Part shown: positions 47,631 to 55,223 of the stretch, in pieces
Layout: each line of letters opens with the position of its first letter
How positions within the stretch are numbered: the stretch's first letter is position 1
Origin: Pseudomonas mosselii
GTDB lineage: Bacteria > Pseudomonadota > Gammaproteobacteria > Pseudomonadales > Pseudomonadaceae
Direction: 5' to 3'
DNA length: 64,000 nucleotides
Assembly (NCBI RefSeq): GCF_019823065.1
Contig: NZ_CP081966.1
Coordinates: 2,821,501 to 2,885,500 of the forward strand
Position numbers and translations under genes: made by a program
The notes under the pieces: model-generated
Seen by the model: only the letters and a program-made list of their open reading frames with translations
What the model was told of the DNA's origin: nothing
Database searches by the model: none

Positions 47631-48380
47631 ATGAAACAGCTTCTACTGATCGGCATCGGGCCGGGCGATCCGCGCCAGGTCACCTATGAGGCGGTGGAGG
47701 CCCTGCGCCGCGCCACGGTGTTCTTCGTCCTCGACAAGGGGGCTGACAAGGACGAACTGGTGCGCCTGCGCCGGGTCATTATCGAGCGCTACCGGCCCGA
47801 GGGCGGCTACCGCCTGGTGCAGGTCGAGGACCCCCGTCGGGACGGTCAGGCGCCGGACTATGTCGGTGCCGTGCAGGACTGGCACGTCCAGCGCGCCGCG
47901 TTGTACGCCCGCCTGATCGAGGATGAACTGGGCGCCGCCGACACCGGTGCCTTCCTGCTGTGGGGCGAGCCCGGGTTGTACGACAGCACCCTGCGCATCC
48001 TCGACCTGGTGCGCGAGCGAGGCGTGGCGCTGGCCTTGCAGGTGATTCCCGGCATCAGCAGCATCCAGGCCCTGGCCGCCCGCCACCAGATCCCCCTCAA
48101 CCGCATCGGCGAGCCGCTGACCGTGTTGCCGGGGCGACGCCTGGGCGAACAGGCGCGGATCGACAACGTGCTGGTGATGCTCGACGGCCAGTGCGCCTTT
48201 GCCGACCTGGACGACCCGCAATTGGTGATCTATTGGGGCGCCTACCTGGGCACGCCGGACGAGTTGCTGGTCAGCGGGCCGTTGCTGGCGGTGAAGGCAC
48301 GCATCATCCAGTTGCGCGAGGAGGCGCGGCGGCGCAAGGGGTGGATCATGGATACCTATCTGTTGCGCAGGGAGGGGTAG
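47631..48380 (+). CDS. cobF: Precorrin-6A synthase (deacetylating)
   Basis: 249 residues. SAM-dependent tetrapyrrole methylase fold: MKQLLLIGIGPGDPRQVTYEAVEAL, FFVLDKGADKDELVRLR, LLWGEPGLYDSTLRIL, and QVIPGISSIQALAARHQIPLN. CobF methylates C-1 and removes the acetyl group in the aerobic cobalamin pathway. It is often isolated from the main cob cluster in Pseudomonas, as here. The start is the ATG at 47631; one 30 bp earlier is also in frame. It is 64 bp after the porin. Confidence 0.92.
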   Translation: MKQLLLIGIGPGDPRQVTYEAVEALRRATVFFVLDKGADKDELVRLRRVIIERYRPEGGYRLVQVEDPRRDGQAPDYVGAVQDWHVQRAALYARLIEDELGAADTGAFLLWGEPGLYDSTLRILDLVRERGVALALQVIPGISSIQALAARHQIPLNRIGEPLTVLPGRRLGEQARIDNVLVMLDGQCAFADLDDPQLVIYWGAYLGTPDELLVSGPLLAVKARIIQLREEARRRKGWIMDTYLLRREG

Positions 48381-48460
48381 TGGTGTCCATGCTGTAATTT
48401 CGTCGGGCCAACAAGGCGGACCAGGCATTGGTACAGGATTGATTGGCCCGAAACAGATGC

Positions 48461-48509
48461 AGGAGCGGCCTTGCGTCGCGCGGGCGGTGCTCGATCTTGT
48501 AGGCGCTGC
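48461..48509. repeat. REP-like fragment
   Basis: aggagcggccttgcgtcgcg followed by gtgctcgatcttgtaggcgctg. The first part resembles the ends of the repeats at 26972 and 54958, the second resembles one arm of the 24-bp hairpin at 8459-8512. The inverse arm is missing, so this is a decayed copy. It fills the short gap after cobF. Confidence 0.6.
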
Positions 48510-48549
48510 AACTCTATCGCCAGAAACCCAGCAGACTCCGCCAACCCCC

Positions 48550-48864
48550 TCAAGGCCGCTGTGGCACCACGGAACTGCCAAAACTGTTACCCATGCGCGT
48601 CGAGGTCGCCGCCGGCGTCGCCAGCCCCATCTGGTTCGGCGCCCTGCGCTGCATCTGCCGCGCCGGATCCAGTTGCTCGCGCAGCCCCTTGGCGGCGCGC
48701 GGGTCAGTGCCTTGCAGCTGCTGGGTCAGGCAGTCATAAGCCAGTGCCCGTGATTGGCCGACCTGCACGTCGATACAGCCCTGGCCGTCCTTGGGCGGTT
48801 CGGCGTACGCCGGCAGGGCACAGGCCAGCAGCAGGGGCAGGGTGGTCAGGGGCAGGCGGGCCAT
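48550..48864 (-). CDS. Small secreted hypothetical protein, 104 residues
   Basis: A signal peptide (MARLPLTTLPLLLACALPAYA) followed by EPPKDGQGCIDVQVGQSRALAYDCLTQQL with two cysteines that may pair. The C-terminal half is polar and low in complexity. The ATG at 48864 follows ggag. It is divergent from the vre operon, but no link can be shown. Family not recognised. Confidence 0.75.
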   Translation of the reverse strand: MARLPLTTLPLLLACALPAYAEPPKDGQGCIDVQVGQSRALAYDCLTQQLQGTDPRAAKGLREQLDPARQMQRRAPNQMGLATPAATSTRMGNSFGSSVVPQRP

Positions 48865-49024
48865 GGCGGGTCTCCGGGCAATCGTTCTTCGGCGCAGTCT
48901 AGCCCCTGCAGGCCGCCGTCGGGGTGAAGCTTTGGTTGCCGCTGGCTGTCACCACAGCGTCATACACAGGCCCCAGGATGACGTTTCCCCGGCGACGGCG
49001 GCCAGCAAGGAGGCCCGGACAGCT

Positions 49025-49669
49025 GTGCGTGCATTGCTCGTGGCCGGCGTGCTGATGCTGGCCGGGTTGCTGGCGGCTCCCGGTCTGCGCGGCCAGCCGT
49101 TGCTGACCCTGGATATCCCGGCGCAGGCGCTGGACCGGGCGCTGGACAGCTTCGGCCAACAGAGTGGCCTGGCCGTGCTGGTCGACCAGGCCTTGCTCGC
49201 CGGTCAGCGCTCCAGCCCGGTCGTGGGCCGTTATCCGGCGCGCGAAGGCCTGCAGCGACTGCTGCAGGGCACCGGTCTGCAGGCGAGCTACAGCGACGGC
49301 GGCTTCACCCTGCAACCGTTGCGCCTGCGCGGCACACCCGCACGCGGTCGCGCCGGTGGCTTGTCACCGGGCAGTTATGCGCTGGCGCTGCAACACGCGG
49401 TCGAACGCGCCCTGTGCGCCTCGCCACTGACCCGGCCGGGCGCTTACCGGGCGGCCTTGCAGGTGTGGATCGATGTCAACGGCCAGCTGGTGCAGAGCCG
49501 CCTGCTGGCCTCGACCGGCGATTTCACCCGCGACGCAGCGCTCGTCGAGCGCCTGCGCACGGTGCGCCTGGAACAGGCGCCGCCGACATCCCTGGCGCAG
49601 CCGCTGACCCTGCTGCTGCGTCCGGAACCTATGGATTGCCCACTTTCGCAAGGAGCTGCGGCGGCATGA
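49025..49669 (+). CDS. vreA: Receptor-like signalling protein with STN and TonB-C-like domains (VreA-like)
   Basis: 214 residues from a GTG at 49025, with aaggagg 11 bases upstream. A hydrophobic N-terminus (LLVAGVLMLAGLLAA) leads to an STN domain (LTLDIPAQALDRALDSFGQQSGLAVLVDQ..., about 26-97). This is the signalling module normally at the front of TonB-dependent receptors. There is no beta-barrel. Instead the C-terminus (AALQVWIDVNGQLVQSRLLASTGDFTRDAALVERLR) resembles a TonB C-terminal domain. P. aeruginosa VreA (PA0674) is likewise a barrel-less receptor-like protein next to vreI, vreR and hxc genes. It overlaps vreI by four bases. Confidence 0.82.
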   Translation: MRALLVAGVLMLAGLLAAPGLRGQPLLTLDIPAQALDRALDSFGQQSGLAVLVDQALLAGQRSSPVVGRYPAREGLQRLLQGTGLQASYSDGGFTLQPLRLRGTPARGRAGGLSPGSYALALQHAVERALCASPLTRPGAYRAALQVWIDVNGQLVQSRLLASTGDFTRDAALVERLRTVRLEQAPPTSLAQPLTLLLRPEPMDCPLSQGAAAA

Positions 49670-50208
49670 ACAAACCTCGGGACAGTGCGCTGGTCAAGCT
49701 GTTTCTGACCTCCTACGACGCCTTCAGGGTACGCCTGAGGCGTCGACTCGGTTCTGATGACCTGGCCAACGACGTGCTGCAGGAAACCTACCTGCGGGTT
49801 GACCGCATGGACGCGACGCACGACCTGCAACGCCCTGGCGCCTACCTGTACCGCATGGCACTGAACGTCGCCGCCGACCGCCGCGAGGCCGACGCCCGGC
49901 TGCTCACCGGCGCCGAGATCGAGGCGTTGCTGCAGGTGGCCGAGGACCAGGACCCGGCGCGCATCGTCGGCGGCCAGCGCGAGATCCAGAACCTGCTGGG
50001 CGCCCTCTACGAACTGCCGGCCCGGCGCCGGCGGATCTTCATCGCCGCTCGCCTGGAGGAGGCGTCGCACCTGGAAATCTCCCAGCGCTTCGGCATCTCC
50101 ACGCGCACGGTGGAAAAGGAACTCAAGGCGGCGCTGGGGCATTGCGCGATGCGCCTGGATAGAAAAGTGTTTCAGCGGTTCGGTCCCGGCGCGGGAAAAC
50201 CGTCTTGA
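49666..50208 (+). CDS. vreI: ECF sigma factor, FecI/VreI type
   Basis: 180 residues. Region 2 is seen as LGSDDLANDVLQETYLRVDRM and RPGAYLYRMALNVAADRR, region 4 as LPARRRRIFIAARLEEASHLEISQRFGISTRTVEKELKAAL. This is the iron-starvation/cell-surface-signalling class of extracytoplasmic sigma factors. aaggag precedes the ATG, and the ATGA overlap with the receptor-like gene shows tight coupling. By analogy with P. aeruginosa PUMA3 it would drive transcription of nearby secretion and partner genes. Confidence 0.88.
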   Translation: MNKPRDSALVKLFLTSYDAFRVRLRRRLGSDDLANDVLQETYLRVDRMDATHDLQRPGAYLYRMALNVAADRREADARLLTGAEIEALLQVAEDQDPARIVGGQREIQNLLGALYELPARRRRIFIAARLEEASHLEISQRFGISTRTVEKELKAALGHCAMRLDRKVFQRFGPGAGKPS

Positions 50209-50237
50209 ACGATAGTCGACCTCTTCATGTGAGCCCC

Positions 50238-51140
50238 ATGTCCCAGATTCCGCCCGATCCCGACTTGCAGCGCCAGGCCCAGGACTGGCTGTTGCGGCTG
50301 ACGTCCGGCCAGGCCACCCAGGCCGATGCCCGGGCCCTGCGCCAGTGGTGCGCGCGCAGCCCGGCGCATGCCCAGGCCTTTGCCCAAGCACGCCAACTCT
50401 GGCATTTGCTCGGCCCTGCGGCACGGCAGGCGGGGCAGGGTGCGCCGTTGCTCGGTCGCCGGGCGTTGCTGGGTGGCGCGCTGGCGGCGTCGGTGGCGCT
50501 GGTGGTCTGGCGCGGCGGCCTGCTCGAGGCGGCCATGGCGCCAGCACCGGCGTTTGCCACCGAGGTCGGCGAGCAACAACGGGTGGAGCTGGCGCCGGGG
50601 ATCAAGCTTGAGCTGAACGTGCGTACCCGGGTCAGCCGCGAACTTGAGGGTATCGCACTGCTGGCCGGCGAAATCGAGGTGCAGGCCGGCAAGCCCTTGC
50701 AGGTGCGGGCGCAGGATGGGGTGATCAGCACCGAGCAGGCCCGATTCAACGTGCGTGAGGACGATGAAGGTGTCTGCGTGACTTGCCTGGGGGGTGAGTT
50801 GCGCGTGGCCTTCCAGGGGCGCGTCGAGGCGCTGCCGGCGGGCCGTCAGTTGCGCTATGGCGCCCAAGGCATCGGTGTGCCCGAACCGTTCGATCCGGGC
50901 CAGGTGATGGCCTGGCGCGAGCGCATGCTGGTATTTCGCGATGCGCCATTGGCCCGGGTGATCGATGAGATCAACCGCTACCGTCCTGGTCGCCTGGTGT
51001 TGCTCAACCCCACGCTAGGGCGCCGACGGGTGCAGGCGCGGTTCAGTTTCGACCAGTTGCGCCAGGCCGCCGAACTGATCCGTGTCGCCTATGGTGCCCG
51101 CTGTCTGGAGCTGCCGGGCGGCGTGGTGCTGGTCAGTTGA
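50238..51140 (+). CDS. vreR: FecR/VreR-type anti-sigma factor
   Basis: About 300 residues from the ATG at 50238; a TTG at 50205 overlapping the sigma-factor stop (TTGA) would add 11 residues and is also possible. A cytoplasmic N-terminal domain (QAQDWLLRLTSGQATQADARALRQWCARSPAHAQAF) binds the sigma factor. One membrane segment (LLGGALAASVALVVW) follows, then a periplasmic FecR domain ending in a receptor-contact region. It transduces the VreA signal to VreI. The 3' end overlaps the convergent GspJ-type gene by 8 bp. Confidence 0.87.
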   Translation: MSQIPPDPDLQRQAQDWLLRLTSGQATQADARALRQWCARSPAHAQAFAQARQLWHLLGPAARQAGQGAPLLGRRALLGGALAASVALVVWRGGLLEAAMAPAPAFATEVGEQQRVELAPGIKLELNVRTRVSRELEGIALLAGEIEVQAGKPLQVRAQDGVISTEQARFNVREDDEGVCVTCLGGELRVAFQGRVEALPAGRQLRYGAQGIGVPEPFDPGQVMAWRERMLVFRDAPLARVIDEINRYRPGRLVLLNPTLGRRRVQARFSFDQLRQAAELIRVAYGARCLELPGGVVLVS

Positions 51141-51726
51141 ACGGCCCCAATACCTGGCGATAACGCTCCTCGCCCTGAGGGCCGCGGCGGGTAAGTCGCA
51201 CCTCGAGACCAATGGGGTTGTCGTCGGCCTCGCTGGCCGGTGCGCGCCAGCCGCCCTTGGCTTGCCAGCTGCGCAGGTCGAAGGCGCTTACGTTATCCAG
51301 CACCGCCACCGCGACCTTGGGCGCGGGCAGCGCAAAGCGCTCGCGCAGCGGCGCGGCGGCGCGATACAAGGTGCCGCCACGCACGTACCAGCGCACCCGT
51401 TGCAGACCGCTGCCAGAGACGGCGCCGGAGCGCACCAGCTCAAGCCGGTCGGCACGGGCGCGCACCGCGGGCAGCAACGGCTTGCCAGGCGGTTCGCGGC
51501 CGGGCAGGGTCGGCTCGACCAGCTCGACGGTGGCGCGCAGAGCCAGGTCGCGTTCCAGTTGCTGGAACACCCTCAGGATCGCCTGTTGGTCTTCGCTGGC
51601 CTCACGCACATGCCGGTCGGCGCGGCTGACGCTGTCCAGCCCGCGCCAGGCGATCAGGCTGACCACCGCCATCAGCAGGATGGCGATCATCACTTCGATC
51701 AGGGTGAAGCCCGCCTGCCGGTTCAT
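51133..51726 (-). CDS. hxcW: Type II secretion minor pseudopilin, GspJ type
   Basis: 197 residues from the ATG at 51726. Type III prepilin signal MNRQAG/FTLIEVMIAILLMAVVSLIAW with Glu at +5 of the mature chain, then the GspJ pattern SRADRHVREASEDQQAILRVFQQLERDLALR and WYVRGGTLYRA. It caps the pseudopilus with GspI and GspK. In P. aeruginosa the gene next to vreR is hxcW, also of GspJ type. No GspI or GspK is present here. Confidence 0.85.
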   Translation of the reverse strand: MNRQAGFTLIEVMIAILLMAVVSLIAWRGLDSVSRADRHVREASEDQQAILRVFQQLERDLALRATVELVEPTLPGREPPGKPLLPAVRARADRLELVRSGAVSGSGLQRVRWYVRGGTLYRAAAPLRERFALPAPKVAVAVLDNVSAFDLRSWQAKGGWRAPASEADDNPIGLEVRLTRRGPQGEERYRQVLGPFN

Positions 51727-52157
51727 GGCTGGCTGACCCGCACCTGGCCGGCGGCGTTGCGCGCCAGCTCCACCCGCAGCGCGCCGCTGCGCAGGCGCAG
51801 GGTCAGTGGCGTGCCGATCCACTCGCCATCGAGCCATACCGCGCCGCGGGGCTCGCTTTGCACCTTGACCGCCTCGGCCTGCCAGCTGCGCGGCTTGAGT
51901 GGGCCGTCAGCAAGTATCTGGCCGTCGGCGCGGATGAAGCGGTAGCCGTCGCGGTCGCTGTGCCAGCGCAGCGGCTGGCCATCGGCCTGGGCTTCGCTCT
52001 GCGCCAGTTCCAGCAGGCGCGCAAGGCGCTCGGCGTCGGCGCGCAGGTGCTTGCCCGGGTCGGGGCGGATGTTCAGGCTGATGGCGGCGCTGGCGATACC
52101 GACGATCACCAGCACCACCATCAGTTCGATCAGGGTGAAACCACGTTGTCCGTTCAC
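51723..52157 (-). CDS. hxcU: Type II secretion minor pseudopilin, GspH type
   Basis: 144 residues from a GTG at 52157 with aaggag six bases upstream. Prepilin signal NGQRG/FTLIELMVVLVIVGIASAA, followed by RPDPGKHLRADAERLARLLELAQSEAQADGQPLRW, the GspH signature. It overlaps the start of the GspJ gene by four bases, so the two are translated together. In P. aeruginosa hxcU is the equivalent gene in the same place. Confidence 0.85.
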   Translation of the reverse strand: MNGQRGFTLIELMVVLVIVGIASAAISLNIRPDPGKHLRADAERLARLLELAQSEAQADGQPLRWHSDRDGYRFIRADGQILADGPLKPRSWQAEAVKVQSEPRGAVWLDGEWIGTPLTLRLRSGALRVELARNAAGQVRVSQP

Positions 52158-52272
52158 GGGGCGCTCCTTGTCCTGCCAGGTAGCTTGCCCGTGCAAGATG
52201 ATCGCCGTGTGAAACAAAACCGTGAGAATCGCCCGGTATGCTCGGGCACAGGCACACAAGGAGCGCGTGACC

Positions 52273-52713
52273 ATGCGTATTGTCCATCCCAACCTTTCCC
52301 TCGGCCCATTGTTGCAGGGGCTGGGGTTGCTGGCCCTGATCGCCGGCCTTGTGACCTGGACCAGCCTGTTGCTGCAGCCCTCGCCGGGCGTAGCCTCGCT
52401 GCAGCCTGCCGAGGCCCTGACACCCAGTGAAACACCGGCCGGGCGTTGGTTCGCCGACCTGCCGTTGCAGGCGCAGATCCAGGTCAGTGGGGTGATGGCC
52501 GGCAGCCAGGGCGCGGTGGCCATCGTCAGCATCGACGGCGGCCCGGCGCGTGCCGTGCGCAGTGGCGAGGAACTGGCCCGCGGCGTGCGCCTGGTGGCCA
52601 TCGAAGGCCGCGGCCTGGTGATCGAGCGCGGCGGCCAGCACAGCCGCGTCGAGGTGCCGGTATTGGCGCAGGCGTCGTTCTGGGGGCAGGCGCCTCAGCC
52701 TTCGGCGAACTGA
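52273..52713 (+). CDS. hxcP: Type II secretion inner-membrane protein, GspC/HxcP type
   Basis: 146 residues from the ATG at 52273 (aaggagcg upstream). One N-terminal membrane segment (LLQGLGLLALIAGLVTWTSLLL), a proline-rich linker, then the homology region QIQVSGVMAGSQGAVAIVSIDGGPARAVRSGEEL. It ends without a PDZ or coiled-coil domain, as in HxcP. GspC links the inner-membrane platform to the secretin. It is divergent from the two pseudopilin genes and its 3' end overlaps the convergent GNAT gene by 19 bp. No further T2SS genes follow. Confidence 0.82.
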   Translation: MRIVHPNLSLGPLLQGLGLLALIAGLVTWTSLLLQPSPGVASLQPAEALTPSETPAGRWFADLPLQAQIQVSGVMAGSQGAVAIVSIDGGPARAVRSGEELARGVRLVAIEGRGLVIERGGQHSRVEVPVLAQASFWGQAPQPSAN

Positions 52714-53174
52714 CGCAGGCGCTCGCCGTCGAGGCGGTAGCGGATCCACTCGTCCTGCGGCTCGGCGCCCAGCGAGCGGTAGAAACCGATGGCTGGCTCG
52801 TTCCAATCCAGCACGCTCCATTCCAGGCGACCGCAGCCATTCTCCACCGCCTCGCGGGCGATATGCCGCAGCAGCTTGCGCCCGGCACCGTCGCCGCGCT
52901 GCTGAGGCGTGACGTAGAGATCCTCGAGGTAGATGCCGTTGCGCCCCAGCCAGGTGGAGTAGCTGTAGAAGTAGACGGCGAAACCGATGGCCTGGCCGTC
53001 GCGCTCGCAGACCAGGCTGCGCACCGTGCTGCTCGCGTCGAACAGGCTGTGCTCGATGTCGGCGAGGGTCGCCACGACTTCGTGGCGGGCGCGCTCGTAG
53101 TCGGCCAGTTCGGTGATGAAGGCCAGGATCTGGGCGGCGTCGCCGCGAACTGCGGGGCGGATGGTCACGGGCAT
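52695..53174 (-). CDS. GNAT-family N-acetyltransferase (spermidine/diamine acetyltransferase-like)
   Basis: 159 residues from the ATG at 53174 (aaggaag upstream). Acetyl-CoA loop YLEDLYVTPQQRGDGAGRKLLRHIAREA and the late WSVLDWNEPAIGFYRSLGAEPQDEW. This pattern, including VCERDGQAIGFAVYFYSYSTWLGR, matches SSAT-like acetyltransferases acting on polyamines or small amines. It is not related to the secretion genes it overlaps. Confidence 0.88.
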   Translation of the reverse strand: MPVTIRPAVRGDAAQILAFITELADYERARHEVVATLADIEHSLFDASSTVRSLVCERDGQAIGFAVYFYSYSTWLGRNGIYLEDLYVTPQQRGDGAGRKLLRHIAREAVENGCGRLEWSVLDWNEPAIGFYRSLGAEPQDEWIRYRLDGERLRQFAEG

Positions 53175-53418
53175 GGTGGGCTTCCTTGTGATCGGTTGGG
53201 TACAAAGGTGATCGGTAGTGTCAGGGAAAACGAAGTGAGGCCGCCAGGTGCCTGGCGGATGATTTGCCGCGCCGATGATGTAGAAGCGGTCAGCAAACAT
53301 GCATATGAATGGAACAGAAATTTGTATCTGCTCAATTTAGCGTAACTGTACCGGTCATTTCCCCCAACCCTCCGCTACTGTGGCCTTTCGATAATCAGAA
53401 AAGCCGGAAACCGCCGTC

Positions 53419-54039
53419 ATGCTTGCCTCGCTCGATCTGCTCAGTGCGTTCGTCCTGTTCGCCTTCGTCTCTTCCATCACCCCCGGCCCGAACAACACCA
53501 TGCTGCTGGCCTCGGGGGTCAACTTCGGCGTGCGCCGCACCATTCCCCACGCGTTGGGCATCAGTGTCGGTTTCATGGTGATGGTGCTGGCGGTCGGCCT
53601 TGGGCTGGGCGAGGTGTTCAAGGCCTGGCCGGCGCTGTACAGCATCCTGCGCTACGCAGGTGCGGCGTACCTGTTGTACCTGGCCTGGAAGATCGCCACG
53701 TCCGGTCCGATGTCCGGCGACAGTGGCGGCAGCCGCAAGCCGCTCGGGTTCTGGGGCGCCGCTGCGTTCCAATGGGTCAACCCGAAGGCCTGGGTGATGG
53801 CGGTCGGGGCGATCACCACCTATACGCCGGCCCAGGGCTACGTGTTCAACGTGATTGTCATTGCCGCCGTGTTCGCCCTGGTGAACCTGCCGAGCGTCGG
53901 TATCTGGGTGATGTTCGGCAGCGCCTTGCGCAACCTGCTGCGCAATCCGCGCGCGGTGGTGCTGTTCAATGTCCTGATGGCCGTGCTGCTGGTGATTTCA
54001 CTGTATCCGCTGCTGTTTGTAGAATCGGCGTTTTCCTAG
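53419..54039 (+). CDS. LysE/RhtB-family amino acid exporter
   Basis: 206 residues, six membrane segments. The family signature is near the start: FVSSITPGPNNTMLLASGVNFG. Mid-chain AAAFQWVNPKAWVMAVGAITTY is also typical. It would export amino acids or related metabolites. The start follows aaccgccgtc without a strong ribosome binding site. It is followed 18 bp later by an alpha/beta hydrolase. Confidence 0.88.
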   Translation: MLASLDLLSAFVLFAFVSSITPGPNNTMLLASGVNFGVRRTIPHALGISVGFMVMVLAVGLGLGEVFKAWPALYSILRYAGAAYLLYLAWKIATSGPMSGDSGGSRKPLGFWGAAAFQWVNPKAWVMAVGAITTYTPAQGYVFNVIVIAAVFALVNLPSVGIWVMFGSALRNLLRNPRAVVLFNVLMAVLLVISLYPLLFVESAFS

Positions 54040-54057
54040 AGCCGATGAGTGCCGTCG

Positions 54058-54930
54058 ATGGAGTTGATTCCCTGGTCCCATGAATGCGCCGAAGGCTTTA
54101 CCCTGCGTGGATGGCGAACCCCCGCCAGCGGCAAGCCGCTGCTGCACTTTCTGCATGGCAACGGTTTCTGCAGCCTGGTTTACCAACCTATGCTCATGCG
54201 CCTGGGTGAACACTTCGACCTGTGGTTGAGCGATGTGCAAGGCCATGGCGACAGTGATCACGGCGGCGCCTTTTGCGGTTGGAATCGCAGCGCGGCGCTG
54301 GCGGTAGAGGCGTTCGAGACCGGGCGCGGCGAATATGGAGATGTTCCACGTTACGCCCTGGGCCACAGTTTCGGCGGCGTGCTCACTGGCCTGATCCTGG
54401 CCAGCGAGCCGCAGTTGTTCCAACGCGCCGTGTTGCTCGACCCGGTGCTGTTCAGCCGACGCATGATCGGAGTGATGGGCGCCGCCGCCATGGTCGGCCT
54501 GCACCGGCGCCACGCTCTGGCGCGCAAGGCCGCCACCCGCCGTAGCCACTGGCCCGATCGTGAGTCGGCGCAGGCCTCGCTGCAAGGGCGCGGGATCTTC
54601 AAGGGCTGGACCGATGCCGCCTTGCAGGCCTACGTGGAGCACGCCATCGGGGATTGTGGCGAAGGCGTGGTGCTCAAGTGCCGGCCCAGCCGCGAGGTGG
54701 AGATCTTCAGTTCGTTCCCCGAACGCATGTGGCAGCACCTGGGCCGTATCCAGACGCCGACGCGGATCCTGTACGGCGAGCAGACCTATCCGTTCGTGCC
54801 GCACTCGGTACAGCGCCTGGCGGGGCTCAATGCCCAGGTGAGCGGGCAGCAGGTGGCGGGCGGGCACTGCTTCATGCAGGAAGATCCGTCGATGGCCGCG
54901 GAGCAGGTGCTGGCGTTCCTGCAGGATTGA
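54058..54930 (+). CDS. Alpha/beta hydrolase
   Basis: 290 residues from the ATG at 54058. Fold marks: LLHFLHGNGFCSLVYQPM (oxyanion region), LSDVQGHGDSD, the nucleophile elbow ALGHSFGGVLTGL with the catalytic Ser, and a late VAGGHCFMQEDPSM with the catalytic His. Substrate unknown. It may be co-transcribed with the LysE exporter. A long palindromic repeat follows the stop. Confidence 0.87.
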   Translation: MELIPWSHECAEGFTLRGWRTPASGKPLLHFLHGNGFCSLVYQPMLMRLGEHFDLWLSDVQGHGDSDHGGAFCGWNRSAALAVEAFETGRGEYGDVPRYALGHSFGGVLTGLILASEPQLFQRAVLLDPVLFSRRMIGVMGAAAMVGLHRRHALARKAATRRSHWPDRESAQASLQGRGIFKGWTDAALQAYVEHAIGDCGEGVVLKCRPSREVEIFSSFPERMWQHLGRIQTPTRILYGEQTYPFVPHSVQRLAGLNAQVSGQQVAGGHCFMQEDPSMAAEQVLAFLQD

Positions 54931-54957
54931 AGGCATTCCACAGCCAACGCAATCCCC

Positions 54958-55093
54958 TGAGCGGCCTTACCGAGGCGTCGGACCGGTCGGAAAGGGCCGC
55001 GAAGCGGCCCCAGGGCTTCAGCGTTGACGCATCAATCGCTGGGGCTGCTGCGCAGCCCATCCGAACGGTCCGACGCCTCGGCAAGGCCGCTCA
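54958..55093. repeat. Dispersed palindromic repeat (REP-like), copy 2
   Basis: Arms of 25 bp (54958-54982 and 55069-55093) are inverted with one mismatch; core gcggccttaccgaggcgtc. Inside are gaaagggccgc-gaa-gcggcccc and gggctgctgcgcagccc. The left part matches the repeat at 26972-27099. The internal sequence atcaacgctgaaa/cttcagcgttga is shared in inverted form. It occupies about half of the gap before the EmrA-like gene; the rest shows nothing notable. Confidence 0.9.
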
Positions 55094-55223
55094 CAGGTTC
55101 CGCACGCAGGATTAGCGTTGATTGATCTGCTGTCCATTTCACGACGATTGCTTGCCGATTCACGAGCGAACGACAATCACAGTTTCCGTACCCTGGCGCT
55201 CCCCCCATCGGATGGAGCCCAGC

